From Bacteroidota bacterium (GTDB lineage: Bacteria; Bacteroidota; Bacteroidia; Flavobacteriales; BACL11): a stretch of 47,616 bases of DNA. Of this stretch, positions 25,083 through 34,709 are shown in pieces. The stretch is from assembly GCA_028408365.1 (NCBI GenBank), contig JAOOLD010000011.1:1-47616 (forward strand), written 5' to 3'. The translations under genes and the position numbers were made by a program. The notes beneath the pieces were generated by a model. The model made no database searches. It saw only the letters and a program-made list of their open reading frames with translations, and was not told where the DNA came from. The first letter of the stretch is position 1. Each line of letters begins with the position of its first letter.

Positions 25083-26180
25083 GTGATAATATTTTCTTTA
25101 ATCATATTACTGCTCTACTCTGTAGTTTTTATTGTGTTTCGGTTTTCTTGGAAAAATTTAAAACAAAATTTTTCTTCATTGGACGTAAGTACCTCAATAA
25201 TAATTGCTGTTAGAAACGAGGAAGAAAACATTTTAAATCTTCTTAAAGATATTTCTGCTCAAAACTATCCTAAAAGAAATATTGAAACAATTTTAATAGA
25301 TGATGGTTCTAGTGACAAAACAGTACAAATTTTAAAAGAAAATAAATCAAGATTTGATTTTAAATTATATCAACTAAGTGATGGTAAAAAGGGAAAAAAA
25401 CAAGCCATACAAGAGGGCGTAAAGTATGCCCACGGAAATATATTATTATTTATAGACGCAGATTGTAGGTTAAATAAAAATTGGGCTGTCGAAATGTTAT
25501 CAATTTTCAATGATAAATCTGTTTCTATGGTAAGTGGGCCTGTAATGTTTATTGAAAATAATATTTTGGATAAAATACAAAATTTAGAGTTTTTGTCATT
25601 AATTGGTACAGGAGCTGCTTCAATTGGATTGCAAAGACCTCTCTTTTGTAATGGAGCAAATCTAGCAATCAGAAAAACTATTTTTGAAAAAAATAAAAAT
25701 AAAATAAGAAACGAGATATCATCTGGTGATGATGTTTTCTTGATGCATTCAGTTAAAAAAAACTCTAAAAAATCAATTAGGTTTATGAAATCATTTGAAG
25801 CAATTGTATTTACTCAGCCTAAAAAAAATATAAATGACTTCATTAATCAAAGAAAAAGATGGACAAAAAAAAGTATATTTTATACTGATAAAGACACAAT
25901 TTTTTTAGGATTTCTTACTCTTTTAATGCACTTAAATGTGGTTGTTCTTGTGTTCAATTCCATTTTGTACAGTGAGTTTTTGCCCTTAATATTTATTTTT
26001 ACTTCTAAGTTTATTATAGATTTATTTTTTCTGTATGAAATTTTGAAATTTTTTAATAAAAAGAACCTAATTAAGTACCTTTTTTTGGTTGAGATTTTGT
26101 ATTGTTTTTATATTCCTTACATTATGATAATATCATTATTCACTAAATTTGAATGGAAGGGTAGATCATTATCAAAATGA
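25083..26180 (+). CDS. Family 2 glycosyltransferase, membrane-anchored
   Basis: A 365-residue inverting glycosyltransferase with a GT-A fold. One membrane helix at the N-terminus precedes the domain. The nucleotide-sugar motifs are LIDDGSSDKT (about 74-83) and FIDADCRL (about 123-130), and the acceptor-side QRKRW motif lies near 257-261. Two or three hydrophobic helices at the C-terminus anchor it, as in hyaluronan- or cellulose-type processive enzymes. The start is GTG at 25083, two bases after the previous stop; no ATG precedes the catalytic domain. It overlaps the permease start by four bases. Confidence 0.85.
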   Translation: MIIFSLIILLLYSVVFIVFRFSWKNLKQNFSSLDVSTSIIIAVRNEEENILNLLKDISAQNYPKRNIETILIDDGSSDKTVQILKENKSRFDFKLYQLSDGKKGKKQAIQEGVKYAHGNILLFIDADCRLNKNWAVEMLSIFNDKSVSMVSGPVMFIENNILDKIQNLEFLSLIGTGAASIGLQRPLFCNGANLAIRKTIFEKNKNKIRNEISSGDDVFLMHSVKKNSKKSIRFMKSFEAIVFTQPKKNINDFINQRKRWTKKSIFYTDKDTIFLGFLTLLMHLNVVVLVFNSILYSEFLPLIFIFTSKFIIDLFFLYEILKFFNKKNLIKYLFLVEILYCFYIPYIMIISLFTKFEWKGRSLSK

Positions 26181-27175
26181 AATTATTTGAACTAATAAAT
26201 AGAGCAAGCTTAATAACAAAATTATCTCTTTTAATAATTTTCACATATGCTTTGCTTTCAATTTTTGGTTTTGCAATTATTAGTGATAAATCAAAGTTTG
26301 CTAATGACATGAATTTGCAAATATCAACATTAAAACCTTTATCTAAACTTGATTTTATTTTAATTGACGATAAAAAAATTTATATCAAAGAAGGTTCTAT
26401 TTTAATCAACAAAAAAAATGGAGGTCTGATTAGTTTCGAAAAATATGGTAATAATGAAAAATTTATTTTTAGTAGTAGTTTAGGTTTAGAGAATATTCAG
26501 AGCCAATTTTTCTTAATGGGAACTGATAAATTTGGAAGAGATTTTTTTAGCAGGATAATTTATGGCATGAAAGTATCTTTGACAATTGGTTTCTTGTCTG
26601 TTATAATTTCATTAGCTGTAGGAATTTTTTTAGGCTCGATTTCAGGTTTTTACGGAGGAAATATTGATAAGGCTATAATGTGGTTAATAAATGTAACATG
26701 GTCTATACCAACACTACTTCTTGTAATTGCTATCTCTTTAGCAATTGGCAAAGGGTTTAATCAAGTTTTTATAGCAATTGGTTTAACCATGTGGGTTGAT
26801 GTTGCAAGAATAGTTAGGGGACAATTTATGTCGTTAAAAGAAAAAGAGTTTGTAGAAGCCGGTCAAGTTCTTGGATATAAATCAAGCAGATTGATAGTTA
26901 AACATATCTTTCCTAATATACTTTCAACTATCTTGGTAATTTCAACAGCAAACTTTTCTGCAGCTATATTGCTTGAATCTGGCTTGTCTTTTTTAGGCCT
27001 TGGAGCCCAACCCCCAGTGCCAACATGGGGATCCATGTTAAGAGACCATTATTATTTTATATTTATGGATAAGTCATATCTTGCAATAATTCCTGGACTT
27101 TTCATAATGACTTTAGTTCTGTCATTTATAAACCTTGGAAATGGACTAAGAGATTTATTGGATGTTAAAAATTAA
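26177..27175 (+). CDS. ABC transporter permease, OppC/DppC type
   Basis: A 332-residue inner-membrane permease of the peptide/nickel class. One N-terminal helix (about 16-36) is followed by an extended periplasmic segment with the typical GTDKFGRDFFSRIIYG (about 115-130). The core then has about five more helices and the EAA loop EAGQVLGYKSSRLIVKHIFPN, interrupted here only by notation, which docks on the ATPase. The closing GLSFLGLGAQPPVPTWGSML is diagnostic. No partner permease, ATPase or binding protein lies nearby, so the rest of the transporter must be elsewhere. It overlaps the glycosyltransferase by four bases and interlocks stop codons with the convergent AtoE gene (TTAA, 27172-27175). 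Confidence 0.9.
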   Translation: MKLFELINRASLITKLSLLIIFTYALLSIFGFAIISDKSKFANDMNLQISTLKPLSKLDFILIDDKKIYIKEGSILINKKNGGLISFEKYGNNEKFIFSSSLGLENIQSQFFLMGTDKFGRDFFSRIIYGMKVSLTIGFLSVIISLAVGIFLGSISGFYGGNIDKAIMWLINVTWSIPTLLLVIAISLAIGKGFNQVFIAIGLTMWVDVARIVRGQFMSLKEKEFVEAGQVLGYKSSRLIVKHIFPNILSTILVISTANFSAAILLESGLSFLGLGAQPPVPTWGSMLRDHYYFIFMDKSYLAIIPGLFIMTLVLSFINLGNGLRDLLDVKN

Positions 27176-28518
27176 AATATCAAAAGACAGGTAATAAAAA
27201 TTACTGATCCAATTAAAAGTAAAATTAGCGTATAAGGTAATAAATCTTTTGCATTAATCTTTGTAATTCCCAATAACGGCAAAGCCCAGAAAGGCTGTAG
27301 CATGTTTGTTATTTGATCTCCATAAGCTAGTGCCATAACACTCTTTGAAATACTTAAATTTAAATAATTGGCAGCTTCAATAATTATAGGTCCTTGAACG
27401 GCCCATTGACCTCCTCCACTAGGCACAAAAATATTTACTACGCCAGCACTGAGAAAAGTAAAGATTGGGAAAGTATTTTCACTTGAAATACTAATAAAAA
27501 AATTTGATAATACATTAATTAGCCCAGAGTATTTCATAATTCCCATTATTCCAAAATAAAGAGGAAATTGAATAAGAATAGCAGATGAGCTAATGATTGC
27601 TTTGTTGACGGATTCAATGAAACTGGATAAATTTTTATGTGAGAATATACAAAATGATAATAGCCAAAGATTAATAAGATTAGGATTAATTGATGCTATG
27701 AAGGAACCATCTGTAATATAAATGGCTTTTATAAAAAGATAAATAAGTAATAGAGTACCAATGATTTTTGAAAAAATGAATGAATTATCAATTTTTTCTG
27801 AAAGTGTTTTATTATCGGTATTCTCAAAGATTTTATTTTCAACAGAAATGACATGTTCAGCTACCTTAATCTTCTTTGCAAGAAAATACATTAAAGTTGG
27901 TACAATAAAAATTAATAAAATTGAAACTGTAATATTTAGCTCTGAGAAAATAGTTTCTTCAAGGCTTATAACTCCAATTTTATCACTTAAAAAATGACCT
28001 TTCTCAGCAATTTTAATGGGTGCTGATCCTGAAAGTCCACCATGCCAAACCATTAAACCACTATAGCCGCAAGCACCAAGAAAAGGGTAATTTATTTTAA
28101 TATTATTTTTGGAAGCGTAAATCCCTACTTTTTTTACAAAAATAGCTCCAAATATTAATCCAAGTCCCCAATTTAACAGTGAAATTAGTATTGTTAGGAA
28201 AGTTATAATTAGTGCAGCTCTCGAGTTAGAATCACAAAATTTTAAAAAATAATTTATAAAATTTTCTATGGGTTTGGATAGTGCAAGGGAATATCCTAGT
28301 ACAAGCATTAACATCATTTGCAAAGCAAAAACCATTAGTGCTTTATCCCAAATACCTCTTTCCCAAAACTGAATAATATCTAGTATGCTATTGGAGCTCT
28401 CATTACTTTGAGCTAAATAAGCAAAGAGAATGGTTAATAACGTTAGTAATATTGCTATAGAAAAAGGAGAGGGTAAAAAATTTTTAAAAAACTTTTCTAA
28501 TGAAGTAATGATATTCAT
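27172..28518 (-). CDS. Short-chain fatty acid transporter-like protein (AtoE family)
   Basis: A 448-residue inner-membrane protein with about eleven hydrophobic helices, similar to the AtoE short-chain fatty acid transporter family. Seen here: LPSPFSIAILLTLLTI at the N-terminus, GYSLALSKPI, the re-entrant YSGLMVWHGGLSGSAP (about 152-167) and the late FVPSGGGQWAVQGP. It would bring in butyrate- or acetoacetate-like acids. DUF3127 lies two bases upstream on the same strand, and no beta-oxidation gene is adjacent, although etfBA lies further right. Confidence 0.87.
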   Translation of the reverse strand: MNIITSLEKFFKNFLPSPFSIAILLTLLTILFAYLAQSNESSNSILDIIQFWERGIWDKALMVFALQMMLMLVLGYSLALSKPIENFINYFLKFCDSNSRAALIITFLTILISLLNWGLGLIFGAIFVKKVGIYASKNNIKINYPFLGACGYSGLMVWHGGLSGSAPIKIAEKGHFLSDKIGVISLEETIFSELNITVSILLIFIVPTLMYFLAKKIKVAEHVISVENKIFENTDNKTLSEKIDNSFIFSKIIGTLLLIYLFIKAIYITDGSFIASINPNLINLWLLSFCIFSHKNLSSFIESVNKAIISSSAILIQFPLYFGIMGIMKYSGLINVLSNFFISISSENTFPIFTFLSAGVVNIFVPSGGGQWAVQGPIIIEAANYLNLSISKSVMALAYGDQITNMLQPFWALPLLGITKINAKDLLPYTLILLLIGSVIFITCLLIF

Positions 28519-28520
28519 TA

Positions 28521-28874
28521 TTAGAAAGGCAGATCATCCTCTTTGTCTAAATCATTTTCAAAAACAGGTGGAGGTTCATCATCATAAATTTCATTGTTTA
28601 TTTGTTGTATTTTCCAAGCATCTATATTGTGGAAATATCTTCCATTATATTCTTTTGATGATAGGTTAAAAAAGACTTCAATCATTTCACCTTCTTTAAA
28701 ATTAGTCAATAAATTTATTTTTTCTTCTCCAAAAAGTTGGAAGCAAATAAGAGGATTATATTGAGCATCTGTGTCAAGTACAAATGATTGTTTTTTCCAC
28801 TCATTGCCGCTCTTAGCAACTCCTGATTCAACACTTAATTTTTGGGATAATTTTCCTTTGATACTAAAACTCAT
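28521..28874 (-). CDS. DUF3127 family protein with SSB-like tail
   Basis: A 117-residue protein of the Bacteroidota DUF3127 family. The body (about 1-90) looks like a small OB-type beta barrel: SFSIKGKLSQ, WKKQSFVLDT, ICFQLFGEEKINLL, and YFHNIDAWKIQQI near the end. A disordered acidic tail follows and ends exactly in EDDLPF. Bacterial single-stranded DNA-binding proteins end in DDDIPF, which docks repair and replication partners, so the resemblance is striking. The family function is not established. The gene precedes AtoE by two bases and has no membrane segment. Confidence 0.82.
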   Translation of the reverse strand: MSFSIKGKLSQKLSVESGVAKSGNEWKKQSFVLDTDAQYNPLICFQLFGEEKINLLTNFKEGEMIEVFFNLSSKEYNGRYFHNIDAWKIQQINNEIYDDEPPPVFENDLDKEDDLPF

Positions 28875-28931
28875 TTTTATTGTAAATATACATCTTATGA
28901 TAATATTATAATCTATGAAAATTAAAAATAA

Positions 28932-28939
28932 TATCTTTG
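28932..28939 (+). promoter_or_regulatory. -7 element upstream of tRNA-Leu
   Basis: TATCTTTG matches TAnnTTTG and ends 11 bases before the mature tRNA 5' end. No TTG stands at the expected distance upstream, so only the -7 half is supported. It would drive the tRNA and probably tig-clpP-clpX. Confidence 0.55.
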
Positions 28940-28950
28940 CAGCCTATTTT

Positions 28951-29032
28951 GCGGGTGTGATGGAATTGGTAGACATGCTAGATTTAGGATCTAGTGCCGC
29001 AAGGCGTGGGGGTTCGACTCCCTTCACCCGCA
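28951..29032 (+). tRNA. tRNA-Leu (anticodon UAG)
   Basis: An 82-base cloverleaf. The acceptor stem GCGGGTG (28951-28957) pairs with CACCCGC (29025-29031), with A as discriminator and no encoded CCA. The anticodon stem CTAGA/TCTAG encloses loop TTTAGGA with anticodon TAG at 28985-28987. A long variable arm (TGCCGCAAGGCG region) and the GGTTCGACTCC T-arm mark a class II leucine tRNA. It ends 20 bases before tig, so it is probably on the same primary transcript. Confidence 0.97.
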
Positions 29033-29051
29033 CAAACTTCAGTTAATAAAC

Positions 29052-30410
29052 ATGCAAATTACAACAAAAGAAAAAAAAGATAATGTACTTGAACTAAATG
29101 TGAATGTAGTAAAAGATGATTATTTTGATAGCTATCATAAAGTATTAAAAAGTTATAAAAGAGATATGCTGTTGCCTGGCTTCAGAAAAGGAAAAGTCCC
29201 AACTGGAATTATTGAGAAAAAATATGGTATCTCAATAATGGTTGACGAGGTAAATAAAATAGTTCAAAATAAATTATATGATTATTTAAAAGAAAATGAA
29301 GTAAAAACATTAGGCTCTCCGATTCCCAACGTTGAAAATAAAATAGAATGGAAAATTGGATCTGATTTTAATTTTGTTTTTGAGGTTGGAATATATCCAG
29401 AAATAAAGGCTGCAATTTCCAAAAAAGACAAATTAGATTTTTTCTTTATTGAGCCCGAAAAGCAAACAATTGATAATTATGTAAATGATATTTCCAAAAG
29501 ATATGGAAAAATGGAAAGTCATAAATTAAGTAAGGAGGGTGATGTTATATTTTGTAAAATAAATCAGATAGATAGTAACGGTGAGATTATAAAAAATGGA
29601 ATTACAAATGAAGCATCAATAACTACTGAATATATTGATTCCGAAAAAGAAAAAAATAAATTTATAAGTCTAAAACAAAAAGATAAAGTCAAAGCGAATG
29701 TGAAAAAAGCTTTTACAAATATGGCAGATCTTTCTGCAATGCTTAATATTGACAAGGGATCATTAGAAAAATTAGAAAATGATTTTTTTCTTTTTGAGGT
29801 AAAAGACATAAAAAGACTAACTCCTGCCAAGATAGATAAAGATTTGTTCGATAAATTGTATGGTAAGGATAATGTTAAAACAAAGAAAGATTTCTTAAAC
29901 AAAATAAAAGAAGAAGCAAGAAATTCTTACAAACTAGAAAGTGATAGAATGCTAAAAAATGATATTGTAATTTATCTAATGAAAAAAACTAAAATTAGTT
30001 TACCTGATGAGTTTTTAAAAAGATGGTTACAAGTATCATCAAAGAATCCTATTTCAAGAGAAGATGTAGAAAAAGAATATGAAATGTATTCTAAAAGTTT
30101 GAAATGGCAGATTATTGAGAATAAAATTATAGAAGATAATAATCTTAAAGCAGATGAAAATGAAATTAAATTATTTGCTAATAATCTTGTTAAAAATCAG
30201 ATGATGCAGTACGGAAGAAGTGATATTAGTGACAAAGAATTAAACGATATCTCACATAGTATAATGAAAAATGAAGACGAAAAAAAGAAAATAATTGACC
30301 AGCTATATGACAAAAAAACCCTTGATCATTACAAGAAATCATTCTCTCTAAAGTCAAAAAAAATCAGCTATGATGATTTTGTTAAATTAGCAACTGAAAA
30401 AAATAAATAA
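29052..30410 (+). CDS. tig: Trigger factor
   Basis: Ribosome-bound chaperone that meets nascent chains at the exit tunnel. The 452 residues are the usual length for Bacteroidota. The ribosome-docking loop GFRKGKVP lies near 41-48. The middle of the protein (about 150-250) stands where the FKBP-type domain belongs but is divergent, and the rest is the long helical C-terminal cradle rich in Lys and Glu. The stop codon shares a base with the clpP start (TAATG), so a chaperone and a protease subunit are translated together. Confidence 0.95.
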   Translation: MQITTKEKKDNVLELNVNVVKDDYFDSYHKVLKSYKRDMLLPGFRKGKVPTGIIEKKYGISIMVDEVNKIVQNKLYDYLKENEVKTLGSPIPNVENKIEWKIGSDFNFVFEVGIYPEIKAAISKKDKLDFFFIEPEKQTIDNYVNDISKRYGKMESHKLSKEGDVIFCKINQIDSNGEIIKNGITNEASITTEYIDSEKEKNKFISLKQKDKVKANVKKAFTNMADLSAMLNIDKGSLEKLENDFFLFEVKDIKRLTPAKIDKDLFDKLYGKDNVKTKKDFLNKIKEEARNSYKLESDRMLKNDIVIYLMKKTKISLPDEFLKRWLQVSSKNPISREDVEKEYEMYSKSLKWQIIENKIIEDNNLKADENEIKLFANNLVKNQMMQYGRSDISDKELNDISHSIMKNEDEKKKIIDQLYDKKTLDHYKKSFSLKSKKISYDDFVKLATEKNK

Positions 30411-31084
30411 TGGATTATAATAAAGAATTTAAAAAATTTGCAAAGCTAGATAGAGGAATTAGTAGTTTAACACTTGATAAATTCACCTCAGTGTATTCAA
30501 ATTATATTTCACCAACTATAATTGAGGAAAGACAAATGAATATTGCTACCATGGATGTTTTTTCTAGACTAATGATGGATAGAATTATTTTTCTAGGAGT
30601 ACCAATAAATGATTATGTAGCTAACATTATTCAAGCACAACTTCTTTTCTTAGAATCAGTTGATGCAAAAAAAGATATCTTAATTTATTTAAATACACCG
30701 GGGGGAAGTGTTTATGCTGGTCTTGGTATATATGATACCATGCAGTATATAAATTGCGATGTTTCTACAATCTGTACAGGTATGGCTGCATCTATGGGAG
30801 CTGTTCTGCTTTGTGCTGGAGAAAAAGGAAAGCGTACTGCGCTAAAACATTCAAGAGTGATGATACATCAGCCATTAGGAGGAGCACATGGTCAGGCATC
30901 TGATATCGAGATAACAGCTAATGAAATCAAGAAATTAAAAACCGAACTTTATGAGATTATTTCAAATCATACTGGTCAAAAATTTGATAAGGTTTGGGCT
31001 GACGGAGATAGAGATTTTTGGATGAAATCGGATGAAGCCAAAGATTATGGTATGATTGATGAAGTTTTACAGAAGAATAAATAA
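30410..31084 (+). CDS. clpP: ATP-dependent Clp protease proteolytic subunit
   Basis: Serine protease that forms the tetradecameric barrel fed by ClpX. The 224 residues carry the catalytic Ser128 in GMAASMGA and His153 in MIHQPLGG; the Asp lies in the later [10 protein letters not shown] region. [18 protein letters not shown] is the conserved oxyanion/handle segment, quoted at 18 residues. The N-terminus is about 25-30 residues longer than the mature E. coli enzyme and is probably processed. The gene is joined to tig and clpX by one-base start/stop overlaps. Confidence 0.98.
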   Translation: MDYNKEFKKFAKLDRGISSLTLDKFTSVYSNYISPTIIEERQMNIATMDVFSRLMMDRIIFLGVPINDYVANIIQAQLLFLESVDAKKDILIYLNTPGGSVYAGLGIYDTMQYINCDVSTICTGMAASMGAVLLCAGEKGKRTALKHSRVMIHQPLGGAHGQASDIEITANEIKKLKTELYEIISNHTGQKFDKVWADGDRDFWMKSDEAKDYGMIDEVLQKNK

Positions 31085-32316
31085 TGAATTCGGATAAAAG
31101 TGTTTCATGTTCTTTTTGTAAAAAAGATAAAAATCAAACAGAAATATTAATCGCAGGAGATGGAGCACATATCTGTGATGTTTGTATTGAAAAAGCCCAT
31201 CAGATTGTTCAAGCGGATGTATCAAAAAAAAGAAAAAAGGAATTTAATTTAAATATTAAGAAGCCAAAAGAGATTTTTAATCACTTAAACGACTATGTGA
31301 TTGGTCAGGATACTGCAAAAAAAATATTATCAGTTGCAGTTTACAATCATTACAAAAGAGTTGTTCTGGCAGAGCCAAAAGATTCATTACAAGATGTTGA
31401 AATTGAAAAATCTAATATAATAATGGTGGGTGAAACAGGCACAGGAAAAACATTACTTGCTAAAACAATAGCTAAGATTTTAGATGTTCCTTTTTGTATT
31501 GCGGATGCAACAGTTTTAACTGAGGCAGGATACGTTGGAGAGGATGTAGAAAGTATTTTAACAAGACTTTTACAAGCATCTGACTATGATGTAGAAAAGG
31601 CAGCTCTTGGAATTGTTTTTATTGACGAAATTGATAAGATAGCAAGAAAAAGTGATAATCCATCAATAACGCGTGATGTTAGTGGTGAGGGAGTTCAACA
31701 AGCCTTATTGAAACTTCTTGAAGGAACAATTGTGAATGTGCCTCCCCAAGGTGGAAGAAAACATCCTGACCAAAAAATGATAGCTCTCGATACAAAGAAC
31801 ATATTATTTATTTGTGGAGGTGCTTTTGATGGAATTGAGAAAAGAATTTCCAGTAGATTAAATACATCAACAATAGGATTTAAGAAAAGCTCATACGATT
31901 ACTCAAAAATAGATTCAGTTATTGAGCAGATATCACCTGTCGATTTAAAGAATTTTGGTTTGATACCAGAACTTATTGGTAGACTTCCTGTACTAACACA
32001 TTTGAACAAATTAGATAAATCAGCACTCACGAGGATTTTAACTGAGCCAAAGAACTCAATTATTAATCAATACAAGAAATTGTTTAGTATTGATAATATA
32101 GAGTTAATAATAGATAAGAATATAATAGAAATAATTGTTAACAAAGCAATTGAATTAAATTTAGGTGCCAGAGGCTTGAAGTCAATTTGTGAAAAAATTC
32201 TTTTGGATGACATGTTTTCTCCTTCAAAAAGAGTTAAAAATAATAAGTTGAGAATTACAAAGTCATTTGCAAAATCACAACTGCAAGAAATTCAATTTTC
32301 AAAAAAAGCAGCCTAA
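31084..32316 (+). CDS. clpX: ATP-dependent Clp protease ATP-binding subunit ClpX
   Basis: AAA+ unfoldase that recognises tagged or unfolded substrates and threads them into ClpP. The 410 residues start with the C4 zinc domain (Cys9, Cys12, Cys31, Cys34). The AAA module has Walker A GETGTGKT, Walker [12 protein letters not shown], the pore-loop region ending GYVGEDVE and the sensor segment [12 protein letters not shown]. The ClpP-docking loop is in the usual place near SSYDY/IDSV, although a clear IGF tripeptide reads TIGFKK. The stop interlocks with that of the convergent lipoprotein gene (CTAA, 32313-32316). Confidence 0.98.
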   Translation: MNSDKSVSCSFCKKDKNQTEILIAGDGAHICDVCIEKAHQIVQADVSKKRKKEFNLNIKKPKEIFNHLNDYVIGQDTAKKILSVAVYNHYKRVVLAEPKDSLQDVEIEKSNIIMVGETGTGKTLLAKTIAKILDVPFCIADATVLTEAGYVGEDVESILTRLLQASDYDVEKAALGIVFIDEIDKIARKSDNPSITRDVSGEGVQQALLKLLEGTIVNVPPQGGRKHPDQKMIALDTKNILFICGGAFDGIEKRISSRLNTSTIGFKKSSYDYSKIDSVIEQISPVDLKNFGLIPELIGRLPVLTHLNKLDKSALTRILTEPKNSIINQYKKLFSIDNIELIIDKNIIEIIVNKAIELNLGARGLKSICEKILLDDMFSPSKRVKNNKLRITKSFAKSQLQEIQFSKKAA

Positions 32317-33113
32317 TCTAAATAAAGAGGGTAAAAATTTCCGTTTATAATTACATTGTAATTACAACTACAGCTTTGAGAACCAAAGATTATATCTTTT
32401 TTTGAAACATCATCCATTTCAACGTTTATTACAGAAATTCCATCATATACCAAGCAACTTTCAACACAGTCATATCTTATTTTTAAACTGTCTGATTTGG
32501 TAGAAAAGTTTATATTGTTTTTCCCATTTCCTGTAGTTGAGGAGTTTACAGTAAATTTATCATCTTCAATAATGACAGTTTGAAGTCCGTGAGATTGTGT
32601 TCTTATTTGTATAGAGTTCCAATTAATTTTTCCTGAGATATCTGTAACCTCACCATTTATAATTTGAATCTCTCCCTCATTATTATCAATTGTTATTGTA
32701 CCATTAATTAAATTATTATTTAAGTAAAAATTATCAAAGTTAGATGAGCAATTAAAGTTTGTATCATTTACTGAACCTGAGTAAATATTAATTATTCTAC
32801 CTCTAAAAAATTTACCATTAATTAAAGTGTTTGAATTGCCGTAATCAATAATTAAAGTATCCTCATTTAAAGGATTTAGATTGTGATTAATATAAATAGG
32901 AAATGTTCTAGAGCTAACATTAGTTGAGAATCCTTTCTCAATTTCATAGACAATACTATTGAAATAAACTTCGCATTTAATATAATCAGATGAGGTTTGA
33001 GTTATTTCTTGGTCTGGGACCATAATCACTTTATCATCAGTACAGGAAATAATAAGAAAATATCCCAAAAAAATGATGTTGAATTTCAAATCAAAAAAAA
33101 TATTATTTTTCAT
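32313..33113 (-). CDS. Lipoprotein of unknown function
   Basis: The open frame starts at 33149, but the ATG at 33111-33113 (MKNNIFF) gives a proper lipoprotein leader with lipobox LIISC, about 266 residues in all. No known domain is recognised. The mature part is rich in Asn, Ser, Thr and Ile with short alternating strands (for example [18 protein letters not shown]), which suggests a beta-rich or beta-helical fold. Two Cys pairs occur late ([11 protein letters not shown] and SQSCSCNY). It is last in the etf-thyA-folA operon, overlaps the end of folA by 11 bases and ends tail to tail with clpX. Confidence 0.72.
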   Translation of the reverse strand: MKNNIFFDLKFNIIFLGYFLIISCTDDKVIMVPDQEITQTSSDYIKCEVYFNSIVYEIEKGFSTNVSSRTFPIYINHNLNPLNEDTLIIDYGNSNTLINGKFFRGRIINIYSGSVNDTNFNCSSNFDNFYLNNNLINGTITIDNNEGEIQIINGEVTDISGKINWNSIQIRTQSHGLQTVIIEDDKFTVNSSTTGNGKNNINFSTKSDSLKIRYDCVESCLVYDGISVINVEMDDVSKKDIIFGSQSCSCNYNVIINGNFYPLYLD

Positions 33114-33603
33114 AGGTAAAAAATGTATAATTAGATTCATGTTTTTCATCTGAATAAAATTTTCTTTCTTCTTTTACTTTCCATTCTTTACCAAGTATTG
33201 GGAAAAATGTATCACCCTCATAATATTTGTGAATTCTGGTTAGATAAATTCTGTCTATGAGATTTTCTTTAAGTGAAAGATCATAGATTTGTCCACCTCC
33301 AATTACAAAAGTTTCTTTTTGTTTTTCTTTTCTTGAGAATTCAATAGCTTGAGAAAGAGAATTAACTACTACTGCACCCTCAGCATCATAAGATAAGTTT
33401 CTTGTAATTACAATATTAGTCCTATTTGGTAGTGGCTTAAATTTATGTGGTATTGACTCAAAATTTTTCCTTCCCATTATTACATGATGGTTTAACGTTT
33501 TCTGTTTGAAAAAGCTCATGTCATTTGGAAAACTCCAAATTAAATCATTTTTGTTTCCAATGACATTATTTTCAGATGCAGCTACAATAATTGATACTAT
33601 CAT
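33103..33603 (-). CDS. folA: Dihydrofolate reductase
   Basis: Reduces dihydrofolate to tetrahydrofolate with NADPH; it recycles the dihydrofolate made by ThyA. The 166 residues begin with SIIVAASENNVIG and LIWSFPNDMSFFK, whose Asp28 is the catalytic acid. HHVIMGRKNFESIP and FVIGGGQIYDLSL are the cofactor motifs, and the protein ends in YTFFTYEK. It overlaps the saccharopine dehydrogenase-like gene by four bases, and thyA stands just before that, so the two folate enzymes are expressed together. Confidence 0.97.
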   Translation of the reverse strand: MIVSIIVAASENNVIGNKNDLIWSFPNDMSFFKQKTLNHHVIMGRKNFESIPHKFKPLPNRTNIVITRNLSYDAEGAVVVNSLSQAIEFSRKEKQKETFVIGGGQIYDLSLKENLIDRIYLTRIHKYYEGDTFFPILGKEWKVKEERKFYSDEKHESNYTFFTYEK

Positions 33604-34709
33604 TTTTTCTCATAATTATATTTGACATTTCTTGCACTTAGGTAGTTCATAAAAAAACGCATATGATCACCTAAAAATTCAGGAGGAGATATTCCTACTT
33701 TTTTGTATTCTTTTTCTAAAATAAGTTTAACAGCTGCAGAACATGTAAATCCTGTTGTTCTAGCCATTGAAAGTGTATCATTTTGAAATTGATCAAAAAG
33801 ATTATATTCATATCTTGTGATATTATTTTTTTCTGATCCTTTAATTATAATTTTCATAACTGTAAAATCCCTATCTCCCTCATTCATTTTCCAAATTGGA
33901 AACAAAAGCTTTGATGTTACATCAATGGGTTTAATTTTTACGCCATTTAGTTCTATTTCTTCTTTTGAAAAAAATCCAGTTTCTCTGAGAACTTTTATAT
34001 ATTCAACACAGCCAGGATAGCGAAGTGTTTTTTCTATCATGTTTGGCACATGAGCCATGGTTTTTATTAAAGTTCTGAGTCCATCTGAGTTCCAACTCTC
34101 AAGAGTTCCTACGCCTTTAAAATTCATTAGTTCAGTTTCAGAAAGAGCTTCTTTTGTAATGATTTTTGAATTTTGAACAAATCTAGCAGGCCTTGTATAC
34201 TCCTCGATAACGTCAATTGGGGAAAAAACAGCTTTGTATTCATATGGCCATTCCCTTTCCACTGGTAATCCTCCAACATAACATTCGTAAGAATCAATTT
34301 GCATAAGCTTGTCATGAAACCCAAAAATTATATTTCCCATGCCAGGTGCAACTCCGCAATCAGTGATTGCAATAACATTATTTTTTTTTGCTAAATCATC
34401 TAGCTCAAAAGGATCTTCTGAGAAAAAAGAAATATCTACTATATTTTTTCCTATATCAATCACATCTTTTAAATTATTAAAACCCATGTAACCAGGTACT
34501 GCCCCAACTACTATATCGCAATCCTTTATAGACTCTATAATATTGGATTTGTTTCTAATGTCACATTGCTTTTTAGTTACAGAATCGTTAGTTCTTGAAA
34601 GATTTTTTTCTGAGATATCAATGCAAGTAACATCACAAAAAGTTGATAAGTCATTTGCTATAACACTGCCAACCAGTCCAGAGCCAAGCACAGTAACTCT
34701 CTTTTTCAT
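33600..34709 (-). CDS. Saccharopine dehydrogenase-like oxidoreductase
   Basis: A 369-residue NAD(P)-dependent enzyme of the saccharopine dehydrogenase family (Lys9/Sacchrp_dh type). It starts with a Rossmann motif [15 protein letters not shown] (residues 6-20), an acidic residue in TCIDISEKN, and [12 protein letters not shown]. The mid-region has [33 protein letters not shown] (18 residues) and EYTRPARF. The usual reaction is on lysine/glutamate adducts; here the substrate is not known. It overlaps thyA and folA by four bases each, so it is translationally coupled to dTMP synthesis. Confidence 0.87.
   Translation of the reverse strand: MKKRVTVLGSGLVGSVIANDLSTFCDVTCIDISEKNLSRTNDSVTKKQCDIRNKSNIIESIKDCDIVVGAVPGYMGFNNLKDVIDIGKNIVDISFFSEDPFELDDLAKKNNVIAITDCGVAPGMGNIIFGFHDKLMQIDSYECYVGGLPVEREWPYEYKAVFSPIDVIEEYTRPARFVQNSKIITKEALSETELMNFKGVGTLESWNSDGLRTLIKTMAHVPNMIEKTLRYPGCVEYIKVLRETGFFSKEEIELNGVKIKPIDVTSKLLFPIWKMNEGDRDFTVMKIIIKGSEKNNITRYEYNLFDQFQNDTLSMARTTGFTCSAAVKLILEKEYKKVGISPPEFLGDHMRFFMNYLSARNVKYNYEKK

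Noticed and set aside
33114-33149. Longer N-terminus of the lipoprotein after folA
   Set aside because: The ATG at 33113 gives a standard lipobox leader and a shorter overlap with folA.
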